64,000 nucleotides of DNA, from assembly GCF_000006445.2 (NCBI RefSeq), contig NC_006049.2:868001-932000 (forward strand). Reading direction: 5' to 3'. The stretch's first letter is position 1; the number at the start of each line of letters is the position of its first letter. Below the pieces are notes generated by a model, which saw only the letters and a program-made list of their open reading frames with translations, did no database searches and was not told the origin of the DNA. Source of the stretch: Debaryomyces hansenii CBS767. Its lineage: Eukaryota; Ascomycota; Pichiomycetes; Serinales; Debaryomycetaceae. The position numbers and the translations under genes are program-made. Shown here in pieces: positions 1 to 9,234 of the stretch.

Positions 1-513
1 TGGATCATAAGGAAACAAACAAGATTAAGTCCAAAGCAGGTGAATATTGAGCAAGACTACTATATAATAGGAGCCAATATATACCAAGCACCTAAGGTAT
101 ACGATATATTATCGTCACGGTTACTCTCGAGTGTTTTATCCATCAAGGGTTCGATGGAGTTGTTAAATAAAATGAGTAAATTTAATATCCATGATATGGG
201 CCATTCATATCCCACGTTACAAGCAGAAAAAGAAATATCATCAAGTTCCAACACAATCCCTAATACTGTTTCAGTTAATACGACCACGCCGATGTTGCAT
301 ACTCCGGCAACCGCATCAAATATCAACTCCAACGGCCACTCGTCTACAAATCTTGGCTTGAACAATGAAATACTGAATCTTGCATTTGACAATTTACTAA
401 ATAACGTAATTAATTCATCAAACGATGACACCTATTTAGAGGATATACCTTTATACGGCAAGGGAAGTACCGTCGAATCGTTGGGCGTAAAGGTAAACTT
501 GGATGATGTATAG
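1..513 (+). CDS. MED6: Mediator subunit Med6, C-terminal part (5' truncated by window edge)
   Basis: Frame 1 is open from the first base to TAG at 511-513, about 170 codons. Med6 is a head-module subunit of Mediator, which links activators to RNA polymerase II in the nucleus. The visible part begins W-I-I-R-K-Q followed by an SPKQV segment, then YYIIGANIYQAPKVYDIL and a run of SSRLLSSVL. This matches the conserved core of Med6 proteins, where human Med6 has RKQ..SPTQV..DYYIIAGVIYQAP. After the core comes a Ser/Asn/Thr-rich, poorly conserved tail. The GTG at 40 is an internal Val codon, not a start, because the homology begins upstream of it. The gene converges on CPR2 with only 10 bp between stop codons. 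S. cerevisiae also has CPR2, MED6 and FYV4 side by side, which supports the call. Confidence 0.9.
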   Translation, partial: WIIRKQTRLSPKQVNIEQDYYIIGANIYQAPKVYDILSSRLLSSVLSIKGSMELLNKMSKFNIHDMGHSYPTLQAEKEISSSSNTIPNTVSVNTTTPMLHTPATASNINSNGHSSTNLGLNNEILNLAFDNLLNNVINSSNDDTYLEDIPLYGKGSTVESLGVKVNLDDV

Positions 514-523
514 TTTATTTCCT

Positions 524-1150
524 CTAAAGTTCATCCTTAGCGTTCTGTTCGACGGCAATCTCCCCAGCAGCAGAAATCTTTAATTCCTTGGCTGGACGAT
601 CACCATAGCTTGTAGAAACATTTTCCATGTAGTCAACTACATCGAAACCATCGACAACTTCACCAAAAACAACGTGAGCATTATTCAACCAGCTGGTAGT
701 AACAGTGGTGATGAAAAATTGGGATCCGTTGGTGTTCTTACCAGAATTGGCCATCGATAATCTGTATGGTCTATCGTGCTTCAATTCGAAGTTCTCGTCG
801 TCGAATTTTCCTCCGTAGATTGACTTACCACCGTAACCTTTACCGGTTTCAAAGTCACCCCCTTGAAGCATGAACTTAGGAATGATTCTGTGGAAAATCG
901 AACCAGTGTAACCAAACTTTGGATCTGTTGAAATGGCTAATTGTCTAAAGTTCTCAGCCGTCTTAGGAACAACAGTACCAAATAAACCAATGGTGATTCT
1001 ACCGATTGGCTTACCTTCTTCAGTTACATCAAAGAAGACCTTGTGGGTAATTGGGGGGTTTTCTGCTAAATCCTTGGAAGCATTGATATACTTACCAAAG
1101 AATAATACGGCAATAGATAAGATTGCAAATAAACTAGTTAATAATTTCAT
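524..1150 (-). CDS. CPR2: ER-lumenal cyclophilin (peptidyl-prolyl cis-trans isomerase) with KDEL tail
   Basis: A 208-residue cyclophilin that catalyses prolyl cis-trans isomerisation. I chose ATG at 1150 because it puts a hydrophobic signal peptide ([19 protein letters not shown]) at the extreme N-terminus; an in-frame ATG at 1201 would place 17 polar residues ahead of it. The catalytic [15 protein letters not shown] segment holds Arg88 and Phe93. Trp154 and His159 are present at the spacing seen in cyclophilin A. The C-terminus is AKDEL, an ER retrieval signal, with Lys written AAG at 536-538. Most budding-yeast ER residents end HDEL, so this variant is notable. CPR2 is preferred to CPR5 because the neighbours MED6 and FYV4 are also CPR2's neighbours in S. 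cerevisiae. The cyclophilin family and ER location are near certain; the paralogue choice rests on synteny. Confidence 0.92.
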   Translation of the reverse strand: MKLLTSLFAILSIAVLFFGKYINASKDLAENPPITHKVFFDVTEEGKPIGRITIGLFGTVVPKTAENFRQLAISTDPKFGYTGSIFHRIIPKFMLQGGDFETGKGYGGKSIYGGKFDDENFELKHDRPYRLSMANSGKNTNGSQFFITTVTTSWLNNAHVVFGEVVDGFDVVDYMENVSTSYGDRPAKELKISAAGEIAVEQNAKDEL

Positions 1151-1486
1151 CTTTGATACTAAGTACTGACAGTTTATTATGGAAACTTTTACTTGATTCA
1201 AAAAAGAACACCTACTACTCCCAGTGATGACACAAAATTGAAGGTTTCTACTTTCGACAATTTATTATAGACTTATGTTGTTATATTTACTCTGATTACA
1301 AGTAGTTAGCTATGTACAAATGATATACTAGTCTTGTGAGGATGGACTGGACGTCCAGAGAGCAATTGGAGAACTGGTCGACAATTGCAAAACTTTTTAT
1401 GACATGATTACGACAATCCCAAACGAGATGCCTGCTTGATTCAAGATGACTCTCATCCTTGCACGCAATAGCAAGAAAAAAGCACC
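1151..1486. other. CPR2 upstream / FYV4 downstream spacer
   Basis: This 336 bp stretch lies between the chosen CPR2 start and the FYV4 stop, with both genes on the minus strand. It must hold the CPR2 promoter and the FYV4 3' end. Overlapping minus-strand reading frames here are out-of-frame with FYV4 and show no family resemblance. I see no RNA gene or repeat. Confidence 0.6.
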
Positions 1487-1975
1487 TTAGAATTCTCTTT
1501 CTCCCTTTCTTTCGGCCTCCAACTCTTGCGATTCGAATCTTTCCTTTTCTTCTAACCTCTTTAATGCGGTTCTCTTGGCCAAAACCGTCTTTGCATTTCT
1601 TTCTCCTCCGTTCTTCTTCTTGCCTCTCTTGTGTTCTCTCAATGGTTCCAAGTCGTTCTGGAACTTGTGGATCCATCTGAGCATGTAACGTCTGGTGGAA
1701 ACATCAATACCCATGTTCTTCATATCCTTGGACGATGTTTTTAAAAACTTCTGCAAGTCACTTTCGAATGCGTCGAGATGTTCAATGCAGTCACGGCCAA
1801 TCAACTTGAAAAACGTTTCCAAGTCATGGACGTTCTCTTTGGTGCTGGTGGAAGTGTTTGTTTTAAGTGATATAGCAGATGCGCTTATTGGTCTTATTGG
1901 GGTGATATTTATGCATCTAGGAGCCGCCAACTTGGGCATTTGTATCAAGGGCCTAGCAAATAATCTGAAAGACAT
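1487..1975 (-). CDS. FYV4: Mitochondrial small ribosomal subunit protein mS41 (Fyv4)
   Basis: A 162-residue mitoribosomal protein. The N-terminus ([20 protein letters not shown]) is rich in Arg, Ser and hydrophobics without acidic residues, as expected of a mitochondrial targeting sequence. The conserved core, about residues 50-110, is a small helical SAM-like/IGD domain containing [18 protein letters not shown] and later [14 protein letters not shown], characteristic of Fyv4/mS41. The C-terminal third is strongly basic (GKKKNGG, then Lys/Arg/Glu-rich helix), suited to rRNA contact. S. cerevisiae Fyv4 is shorter (about 130 residues). FYV4 lies next to MED6 in S. cerevisiae; here CPR2 sits between them, so the trio is conserved with small rearrangement. 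The spacer to LSC1 (1976-2185) shows nothing else. Confidence 0.88.
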
Positions 1976-2185
1976 TATATATTCGTGTTGTATGCTGAAT
2001 ACTACTATAGTTAGGCCTTGATCAATAAAATTTTCATCAAAAATCGAATCTCAACACCTTTTGCTGGATGCAGGAATGGGACATATATAGTGGATTTTGG
2101 CATTACAGGAACAACTACATGGAATATACTGATATATAGCTTTTATTTTGTGTATATAGACTTGTTAACTTGGGGATAAGCTAAC

Positions 2186-3160
2186 TTACAATAAACCCTT
2201 GTTTTTGAATTCTTGTAATAAGGAGTTACCTAATCTGGCTGGGGACTTTTCGACAACAACACCAGCAGATTGTAAAGCAGCAATCTTGGAGTTGGCATCA
2301 CCCTTACCACCGGCAACGATGGCACCAGCGTGACCCATTCTTCTACCTGGTGGGGCAGAGACACCGGCAATGAAGGAAACAACTGGCTTTGGACCTTCTG
2401 GTCTGGTCAAGTTGTGTTGTTTCAAGAATTCGGCGGCTTCTTCTTCGGCAGTACCACCGATTTCACCAATCAAGATGATACCTTCAGTTTCTGGGTCGTT
2501 CAAGAATAAGGTCAAGGCATCGATGAAGTTGGTACCTGGGAATGGATCACCACCCATACCAATGACTAAGGATTGACCTAAACCAACCTGGGTGGTTTGT
2601 GAGACTGCTTCGTAGGTCAAGGTACCGGATCTGGAGATGACACCAACCTTACCTCTCTTGTGGATGTGCGATGGCATGATACCAATCTTACACTGTTCTG
2701 GGGCAATTATACCCGGACAGTTTGGACCCACTAATCTGGTCTTTGATTGCGTCTTCAACATTTGTGCAATTCTGACCATGTCATGTTGAGGGATACCTTC
2801 AGTGATGGCAACAGCCAACGCAATTTCGGCTTCGATGGCCTCTTCAATGGCACCTGCAGCGATCGATGGAGGAACGAAGATAGCGGTAGCACTGGCACCG
2901 GTTTCCTTCATGGCATCCTTGACGGTAGCGAACACAGGTCTGTCCAAGTGCTTGCTGCCAGCCTTCTTTGGATTGGTACCACCAACAACTTGGGTACCGT
3001 AAGCGATCGCTTGTTCAGCGTGGAAGGTACCCTGTTTACCAGTGAACCCTTGGTAGATCACCTTGGTGTCGGAATTGACCTTAAGGTTCTTGATAGTAGA
3101 AGCATAGTTCTTGGCTGGGTTGGTGGAAGCAAATCCACGAATAAATTGTTTGTTCATCAT
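2186..3160 (-). CDS. LSC1: Succinyl-CoA ligase alpha subunit, mitochondrial
   Basis: A 324-residue alpha subunit of succinyl-CoA synthetase. The enzyme converts succinyl-CoA to succinate with nucleotide triphosphate formation in the TCA cycle, in the mitochondrial matrix, with the Lsc2 beta subunit. The N-terminus ([20 protein letters not shown]) looks like a targeting peptide; M1 or M2 could start it. The CoA-binding Rossmann part carries [10 protein letters not shown] (38-47), and VGPNCPG lies near 144-150. The phosphorylated His is His277 in [16 protein letters not shown]. Length and motifs match the family end to end. Codon use is strongly biased toward a few codons, as in highly expressed yeast genes. 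LSC1 and ARP8 are adjacent in S. cerevisiae and are adjacent here too, though both are now on one strand. Confidence 0.97.
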   Translation of the reverse strand: MMNKQFIRGFASTNPAKNYASTIKNLKVNSDTKVIYQGFTGKQGTFHAEQAIAYGTQVVGGTNPKKAGSKHLDRPVFATVKDAMKETGASATAIFVPPSIAAGAIEEAIEAEIALAVAITEGIPQHDMVRIAQMLKTQSKTRLVGPNCPGIIAPEQCKIGIMPSHIHKRGKVGVISRSGTLTYEAVSQTTQVGLGQSLVIGMGGDPFPGTNFIDALTLFLNDPETEGIILIGEIGGTAEEEAAEFLKQHNLTRPEGPKPVVSFIAGVSAPPGRRMGHAGAIVAGGKGDANSKIAALQSAGVVVEKSPARLGNSLLQEFKNKGLL

Positions 3161-3678
3161 CTTAGATCAATCGTTAAAAACTATTTCAAACTTATTGTAT
3201 ATGAATTTAAGAAGAAACCGTTTATTTAAATTGGTCTGTTTCAACACCTGTCGTTCCAAAAACTTTCGGGCGCTATATACCCGGGTGAAAAATTGAGCAT
3301 CTACGGGGTCTTTTTGTGCAAAAAATTCGTTCTTTTTAACGCTTTACATCGGCTTATGGGTCTATTTCTAGGGTATATGTGTATATACAAGTGTGTGAGT
3401 GTATAGTACCTAGCATGCTTCTCCGATAGACGTGTGGTCGTTGTATATGTCCTGGTGAAAGCGAATCTCATCACCTAATTATGTCCCATTGAGCTACCTC
3501 GGACAACTAAAAATGAGTCCGATTCGCACCGGGAGGAGTATTCACAATAGAGGTGTATGGGTGGGAAGGGTAATGGGCTACTGAGGTACAGTATTGGAAT
3601 AAACAATAAACGGGATTTATTAGAGGTGGTGTATAAAAGAGATGGCGGAGAGAGTAGGCAAATTGGTATAATGGGAAT
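3161..3678. promoter_or_regulatory. LSC1 upstream region and ARP8 3' flank
   Basis: This 518 bp gap precedes LSC1 and follows ARP8. It has a short GT/TA-rich patch (about 3373-3408) and nothing that reads as a gene or tRNA. It presumably carries the LSC1 promoter; I recognise no specific site. Confidence 0.5.
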
Positions 3679-6228
3679 TTAGTAGTTGAACAAACTCTTG
3701 TAGTATAAACATCTGCTCTGCAACAAGTCCCAGTCTTTCTGGGTAACCCACATTTCGTTGACCACCTTCAATCTGCCGTAGACACTCCCACCCTTCCATG
3801 TAAGCATCTCGGGGTCGAATTCTCGCGGAGGGGGGAGGACGTTGACGGGCAACGCGGATCCCTTGTCGCTTATGGAATCGATGTGGTCGAGGTCGAGGGT
3901 CAATTGGGTCTGCGAGTCGATTTCGGCCATTTCGTCGTCGGTTAGCTCGACATCGTCGAGGGCCTGGTCGGGACCCTTTTTCCTGGCCTTGTAGTCGGCA
4001 ATCAACTGCGACCTCAACGCATCGACCTTCAGTCTTTCGGTTGAAACGTAGTCCAACATCTCATCGAGGGTACTTGACGACAAGAACTTGGGTCTCCAGA
4101 TGTTGATTCTGTCTGAAAGCACCAGATCGAACCCCGACACCTTGGCGAAGCCTCCGCCCACAATAAGCAAGTTGTCGTAGAATTTTTTCGTTTTGGAGAA
4201 GTCGGATACAACACCCGCGTTGGTGATCGACTCGATGATGGCTTTTTCGAGAGGAGTCGAGCAATTGAGATGCGGGTCCTCATTGGCAGATGTTCTGGTA
4301 GGCTTTGGCTTCGAGTATGGGTTGGTTGACTTCATGTCGTTTCTCTCGTCTAGTATTCTGTTCAACAACGCTTCGTCGGACAAATCTGAATGGACAAATT
4401 TGCTCATGATATTTTCTTGCGACTTCGAGTACGGGTTGTTGGGCTTTCCAGAATACTGGTCAACGGACGGACTGAAAAGCTTCTTGGTGTCATGGGCCGT
4501 CTTGTCGATTTGGAACAAATCCGGGTAGAATAACCCAAGTGGTGCCAACATGACTTCGTCGAACACCTTGAACTCGTATTTTTTGGTCGTTTCGTACGGC
4601 TTTCTTTGGTAGAAGTGATACAATTGTACCGCTATATCGGCATCTTGGAACGTTATAAAGTTATGTTTCAAAGTCTGAGCTAATTCCCAATCTTCGTTTC
4701 TACTACTCAAGTTGATATCTTTGTAGGGAAATTGACTTTGCAACAACAATTTGATAAATGTTTCAGTTATGTTATCACCACCGTAGTTCAACACAATTCT
4801 CGAGTCATTTATGACCATTCCCTCGTCAACGCATGCAATTGATGTAGTTTGCGATCCTACGTCTACCACACATGCACTTGTAGCACCGGCACCAAATGTG
4901 GCCAGTACTGACTCTTGGATTATACCAATTCTTCCAAATCCAACTTGCCTAAACAACAAATCACACCAAGTTTCAACTTGCATTTTATCGTATAAATCAG
5001 GAATGATAAGTATAGCTTTTAAGTTGGCTAGTTGGGGCTTCTTGATATCTAAGTCGCTTAATGACTCAACTATTATATTGCTCAAATCACCCATGATCTC
5101 TTGACACGATTCATAATCATCGGATGCTTCGTTGAATCTACCATTTATTACTGGATACCTTAATTTCCAGTCTGTAAATTTTTCACATATTGGCAAACTT
5201 AATGCTTCTTCACCAACAAAAAATTTATTCTTGTTATATTTTGGATCCTTCAAATCAATCCACTCTTTCTTCATGGGATCGTTATGGTCAGGTATCATTT
5301 CGGGTTCCTGTCTCTTATTATAGTTGGCGGCGGTTTCTCTTGAATTTGGAAGCATTCTTCTCTTGTAGTATCTCATCCTCGCCTTGAAATCTTTAGTGAC
5401 GCTTTCTTTAACCTCGTCGAATTCTTCATTATAAAATACGTGCCCTTCTTCATCCACAGTCCTCACGGGCGTAGGCACGGTATTGTCCGTCTGCTCATGC
5501 TTGTTGGTATTTGGAATTGCAATCACCGTTGGAACCGTTTTTGGGAAAGCATCAGTTGCTCTACCAATTCTAATATTGGAAGATCCCGGGTGGATGATAA
5601 TGGTATCAAACCCTAACCTGGCTTTCTCTTCGCTGATTTCTTCATTCTCATTTTCATCTTCTTCCTCTTCCTCCTCTTCTTCTTCTTCAACCAACGCCGT
5701 AGCGGATTTCTTCTTGTTCATTTCTGTCTCAATATCATTCAAGTTGAAGTTGTCAAAGTTTTTGGTTTCATTGGTATCGCTATCGTCCTTCTTGAGTTCG
5801 TCTTTCTTCAAGTTCTTGAGCTTCTGCGCCAACAACTTTTCAGTTCTCCAGTTTCTTATAAACGACACTTGCTCGTCCTTCTTCAAATAGTCGGTGTAAT
5901 AATTCTTCTGGTTAATCAACGGAATCTGCTTAACACTGGTTAATGTAAATCCATTTTGCTCTTCAAATCTGCCTATACCTGTTTTCTTAATATTGTTAGC
6001 AATGGTAGCCGCAGCTTTTCTTCTACCTTCTTTACGACGTTGTAACACCTCGGCAGATGGCTTCTTTCCCGGCGCTGGTCCTTTCTTTCTTTTCTTCGCT
6101 TGGGAATCACCTTCATTGGAAGAATCCTCATCATTCGTTTCTTCATTCTTAACCTCACTTACTTGCGGTAATTCCTTTCCAGCATCTGAAGGTGGGATCT
6201 CTTGGGGATCACTGACTTCGTTCGTCAT
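3679..6228 (-). CDS. ARP8: Actin-related protein Arp8, INO80 chromatin-remodelling subunit
   Basis: An 849-residue actin-fold protein. Arp8 works with Arp4 and actin in the INO80 complex, where it binds DNA/nucleosomes and is needed for nucleosome sliding. The N-terminal ~200 residues are charged and probably disordered, with basic KKRKKGPAPGKK and an acidic run of about eleven Glu near residue 185. The actin fold begins near FDTIIIHPGSSNIRIGRA, with the long insertions typical of Arp8, and continues through VVDVGSQTTSIACVDEG (the phosphate-loop equivalent) and LLIVGGGFAKVSG near the end. The C-terminus (WVTQKDWDLLQSRCLYYKS) is the conserved Arp8 tail. Adjacent to LSC1, as in S. cerevisiae. 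The poly-Glu tract is encoded by GAA/GAG repeats, which makes the opposite strand look like a Ser-rich ORF at 5483-5890. Confidence 0.95.
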   Translation of the reverse strand: MTNEVSDPQEIPPSDAGKELPQVSEVKNEETNDEDSSNEGDSQAKKRKKGPAPGKKPSAEVLQRRKEGRRKAAATIANNIKKTGIGRFEEQNGFTLTSVKQIPLINQKNYYTDYLKKDEQVSFIRNWRTEKLLAQKLKNLKKDELKKDDSDTNETKNFDNFNLNDIETEMNKKKSATALVEEEEEEEEEEDENENEEISEEKARLGFDTIIIHPGSSNIRIGRATDAFPKTVPTVIAIPNTNKHEQTDNTVPTPVRTVDEEGHVFYNEEFDEVKESVTKDFKARMRYYKRRMLPNSRETAANYNKRQEPEMIPDHNDPMKKEWIDLKDPKYNKNKFFVGEEALSLPICEKFTDWKLRYPVINGRFNEASDDYESCQEIMGDLSNIIVESLSDLDIKKPQLANLKAILIIPDLYDKMQVETWCDLLFRQVGFGRIGIIQESVLATFGAGATSACVVDVGSQTTSIACVDEGMVINDSRIVLNYGGDNITETFIKLLLQSQFPYKDINLSSRNEDWELAQTLKHNFITFQDADIAVQLYHFYQRKPYETTKKYEFKVFDEVMLAPLGLFYPDLFQIDKTAHDTKKLFSPSVDQYSGKPNNPYSKSQENIMSKFVHSDLSDEALLNRILDERNDMKSTNPYSKPKPTRTSANEDPHLNCSTPLEKAIIESITNAGVVSDFSKTKKFYDNLLIVGGGFAKVSGFDLVLSDRINIWRPKFLSSSTLDEMLDYVSTERLKVDALRSQLIADYKARKKGPDQALDDVELTDDEMAEIDSQTQLTLDLDHIDSISDKGSALPVNVLPPPREFDPEMLTWKGGSVYGRLKVVNEMWVTQKDWDLLQSRCLYYKSLFNY

Positions 6229-6469
6229 CTTGGTATATCTGCTCTAACTGTAATTGTTCCCACAATCTCCTTGAGTATTTAATGACAAGTTTTATAGCAA
6301 ATATTTCGACAATCATGTTCGCGTAAATCGTTCAATAGAAAAATGCAAAATTTGTATTAACATGATATAACTATATAGGAATTAATGATTATATATGTAG
6401 AAATAGATATTGGTATGATATGCTAGTCATGACTATGAAACCAGAAAACAATTTGCTGAAGAAAAAAAA

Positions 6470-8150
6470 TTAGTAATCAAGAGATAGTTTTGGAATAGGA
6501 GTGTTCCTTGAGTGATTAGATCCATTTCTTCTGTTAATAATGGAATCAGAAGCAAATGGAGCTACCTGGGGAATGATGGGAGTGGCGCTAGCACTGTTTG
6601 ACGGAATTTTTTTATGCTTGGATAAGTTCATGATATTTAGTTTCAGCTTATTTTCGTTATCGAAATCCCATAACTTTCTTTTCCATTCGGAAAGACTGTT
6701 GTGTAGTTCGAACAACCGGACCAATTGTTTTTTGTCGTTGGTGGAGTTCTTGGGATTGGATTTTAATGAGTTGTAGAGTGTTTCGTACTCCTTGTACTTG
6801 GCCTTGAACTTATCGGCCAACATACTGTAGTACTGGAAACGTTTCTGTTTATGGTTGGTGTGATCTTCGTCACTCTCGGCCGCGATGGCTCGATTTTTAC
6901 CCATCGAGTCTATGACATCGTTCATGGATATTTGGGGGTCGTCATCGTTAATCGAAGACGATGGCGACGTATGCGAGTCGGAGTCTGTTTTCTTCTTCTT
7001 GAAACTCCTGTCTTCGTCCGATGTGGACGCAGATGTGGTCATCTTTCGTTTCTGCGTGGTCTTTAAGGGAGATCCGCTTTGCTTGGGTTTTTCTGTCGGT
7101 TTAGCAGTGGGTGCTTCCGGTGGAGGTCTAGGCGACTCGGTTTGAGACCGCTTCAGAGGGGATTTTTTGGTCTTGCTAATCAATATGCCACCACCTAACG
7201 TAGATTTCTTCTGGTTGGCATTATTGGTGCCTAGTGGCTCGTCGCAGATCTTCTTTCTGAGCGGATGAGTTTCCAGGTATCCCAATCTGGTTAATGCATT
7301 ATGGATGTTATTTATGATCATATGTCTTTCTTTCTCTGAGTACCAGTTCCACGACCATGGCAATACGTTCTTGTACGACTTATCCTTCAAGATGTAGCGG
7401 TCTTCCTCGTCGGACTCGAAATCGCCGTTGGGGAAATTGTCGTCGCTGATAAAACTGTCGTTGGGATTATATATCTGTGAATGGGCCATGAACAATGGAT
7501 CAAGGTCCTGGGGCGACACTTTCAACTTTTTCACCACTGCCTGCTTGGTGGTTGGTCCTAATGCGAGAAGAGAAACAAACTTCGTCATAATGTCACCCTT
7601 CGAATCGTTGATTTCCACCGCATACGGATTCATGTTCAACGGGGACGACGGCGCCGATGTGCTTAGCTGGGGCACCTCTGACGAAAGCTTCTTCGCTGTC
7701 GTACTGGGAACCTCCTTCTTGGCCGTATTGTGGCTCACAGTCTTCAAATGATCCCGAATCTGCTTCGAGTCCGTTAGTACGTTCAACTTGGAATCAATGC
7801 GTCCGTCGAGCACGTACCCGTCGCCATTACCGCTGTAGACATCTAGGGTGGGTCTGTCTGGGATCGTGGTACAAGGAAACGCCAATTTGTCCGAAATTTT
7901 GATCGTCTAGAATCGTTAGTAATTGTGCCATTTGAGGGTCTTTTTTTCAGGTCCTTTTCATGCCTTTTGGCTCTCTGTGACCGGGTTCTATACATACAAA
8001 GCTCCCGTCTTTCACGACCAACTTAGGTGTCGTTCCCTTGGCCAAACATGTTTTAAATTGGCTTATCACCTCGCTATTCAATTTAATCGATAGTGCCGGT
8101 GGGACATAATTGTGTGGGGGCCGCTTCAAAATCGATATACTAGGTGCCAT
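6470..8150 (-). CDS. ELL: ELL-type RNA polymerase II elongation factor, two exons
   Basis: Exon 1 is 8150-7998 (51 codons) and exon 2 is 7906-6470, giving 529 residues. The 91-nt intron (7997-7907) has donor GTATGT, branch TACTAAC and acceptor TAG only five bases after the branch motif. Splicing joins VVKDGSF to TIKISDKLAFPC in frame; without it translation stops 16 residues past the junction. Domains: an N-terminal ELL domain; a winged-helix-like part at about 157-262 (MTKFVSLLALGPTTKQAV, then YILKDKSYKNVLPWSW, like the human ELL LHLLALRP and LQDCMYKDVQKDWPGYS parts); a basic Ser/Pro-rich linker; and an occludin/ELL helical region at about 407-470 (YYSMLADKFKAKYKEYETLY). ELL raises polymerase II elongation rate in the nucleus. 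S. cerevisiae has no ELL, so the symbol is by family resemblance. Confidence 0.82.
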
Positions 8151-8483
8151 CGGATAATTGGGGGTTGTGGATAGCTGATGTGGTTGGGGATGTATATGAG
8201 CGTGCTATCGTGTGTTTAAACAACTCTATCTACTATTTTACCCAAATAAATTTTTTTCACTAAAATTCTACAGGGGTATATCCATAAATGAACCTGATTC
8301 GTAACTAGGAGTAATTTTTCACCCTAAAAAATCGGAGTTTATTTTTTTTCTCTTTAGAGGAACTCCTACATCTTCGGGACCTCTCTAAGCCTGCGATGCG
8401 GTATCTGGGTTATTGACTAGTCTAAGAACTTATTATTCTGTTATTTTTAGTTTAAATATTGTCTCATGTACTAATCTATTCTA

Positions 8484-8645
8484 GTCTACTCGTCTACTCT
8501 ACTGGTTAATTATAGTTCACAATAGTTTACTATAGTCTACGATAATTTACTAAACTATAGTATTTATTACTGGGTTTAGTTACGGTTCTGGTCCACTATG
8601 CTATACTATGGTTTACTATGGTTTACTAGTTTACTACTAATTACC
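8484..8645. repeat. Degenerate TTTACTA / CTATAG short repeats
   Basis: Repeated variants of TAGTCTAC, TAGTTTACTATAG, CTATGGTTTACTA and TAGTTTACTAC run for about 160 bp without strict periodicity. The pattern suggests an old, diverged microsatellite or slippage-derived promoter DNA. Confidence 0.6.
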
Positions 8646-8979
8646 TGGTGTACTCCTCCTTTTGACCCAACACACTCGTCTACGATTATTTTTAGTTCCT
8701 CCTCTCTGTTCCTCCGTGATCCTGTTCGGTCCCACCCAAATCAAACCGTGGTTCCGGCACAACGTCAATCTTGTGGTGAGCGTTGTGCACCGAATGCGGT
8801 GCGTTCGTGTTGGTGGCCACATACGGGCTTCTAAACGGCTTGGAACCTATGGTTACGTAGCTTCGGAAGGGTTGGAATTGTGCGGTGGGCCAGTGCACCC
8901 GCAATCAGTCGGTTGGATCGACATCGGACACGGCTGGACCAGCACCATTAACCTATCACCATAGAGGTGCAATAGGCTC

Positions 8980-9062
8980 GCCTGATCCTAGCTGATGGTT
9001 GCCTGATCCTAGTTTATGCTAGCTTATCCTGGTCTGATCCTAGCCTGATCCTAGCCCGATCC
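8980..9062 (+). repeat. Tandem GCCTGATCCTA-type repeats
   Basis: The 10-11 bp word (G)CCTGATCCTA recurs intact at about 8980, 9001 and 9043, with variants such as GTCTGATCCTA, GCTTATCCTGG and GCCCGATCC between. It lies 170-255 bp upstream of the SVF1 start, so it could be a cluster of protein-binding sites or simply a decayed minisatellite. Confidence 0.7.
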
Positions 9063-9234
9063 ATCTTGGTGGTCTGATTTCTGGTGCATGGTCTTTGGGT
9101 GTATGGATGAAACTACATCGCTGACGTAAGCCAGCTAAATTGCGATGTTCACTATACCAATATGGCCTATACCAAGATCAACACCATCTCTTTCTGATTT
9201 TTTGACAGTTATACAAGTATAAACAGTAAGCAGT

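Larger units (their letters stand above)
8151..9234. other. Long ELL-SVF1 divergent spacer
   Basis: About 1.08 kb between two divergent starts. It contains an A+T tract (8225-8360), a degenerate TTTACTA/CTATAG repeat zone (8484-8645), a less A+T-rich stretch (8650-8960) open in several frames on both strands but with no recognisable protein, and a tandem CCTGATCCTA zone (8980-9062). The region probably holds both promoters. I found no tRNA or other RNA gene. Confidence 0.55.

Noticed and set aside
5483..5890. Ser-rich ORF opposite ARP8
   Set aside because: Antisense shadow of the ARP8 poly-Glu and Lys/Asp-rich coding region.
8662..8964. 100-codon plus-strand ORF in the ELL-SVF1 spacer
   Set aside because: Open in several frames on both strands at once, no recognisable motif, and Cys/Trp/His-rich composition unlike neighbouring genes.
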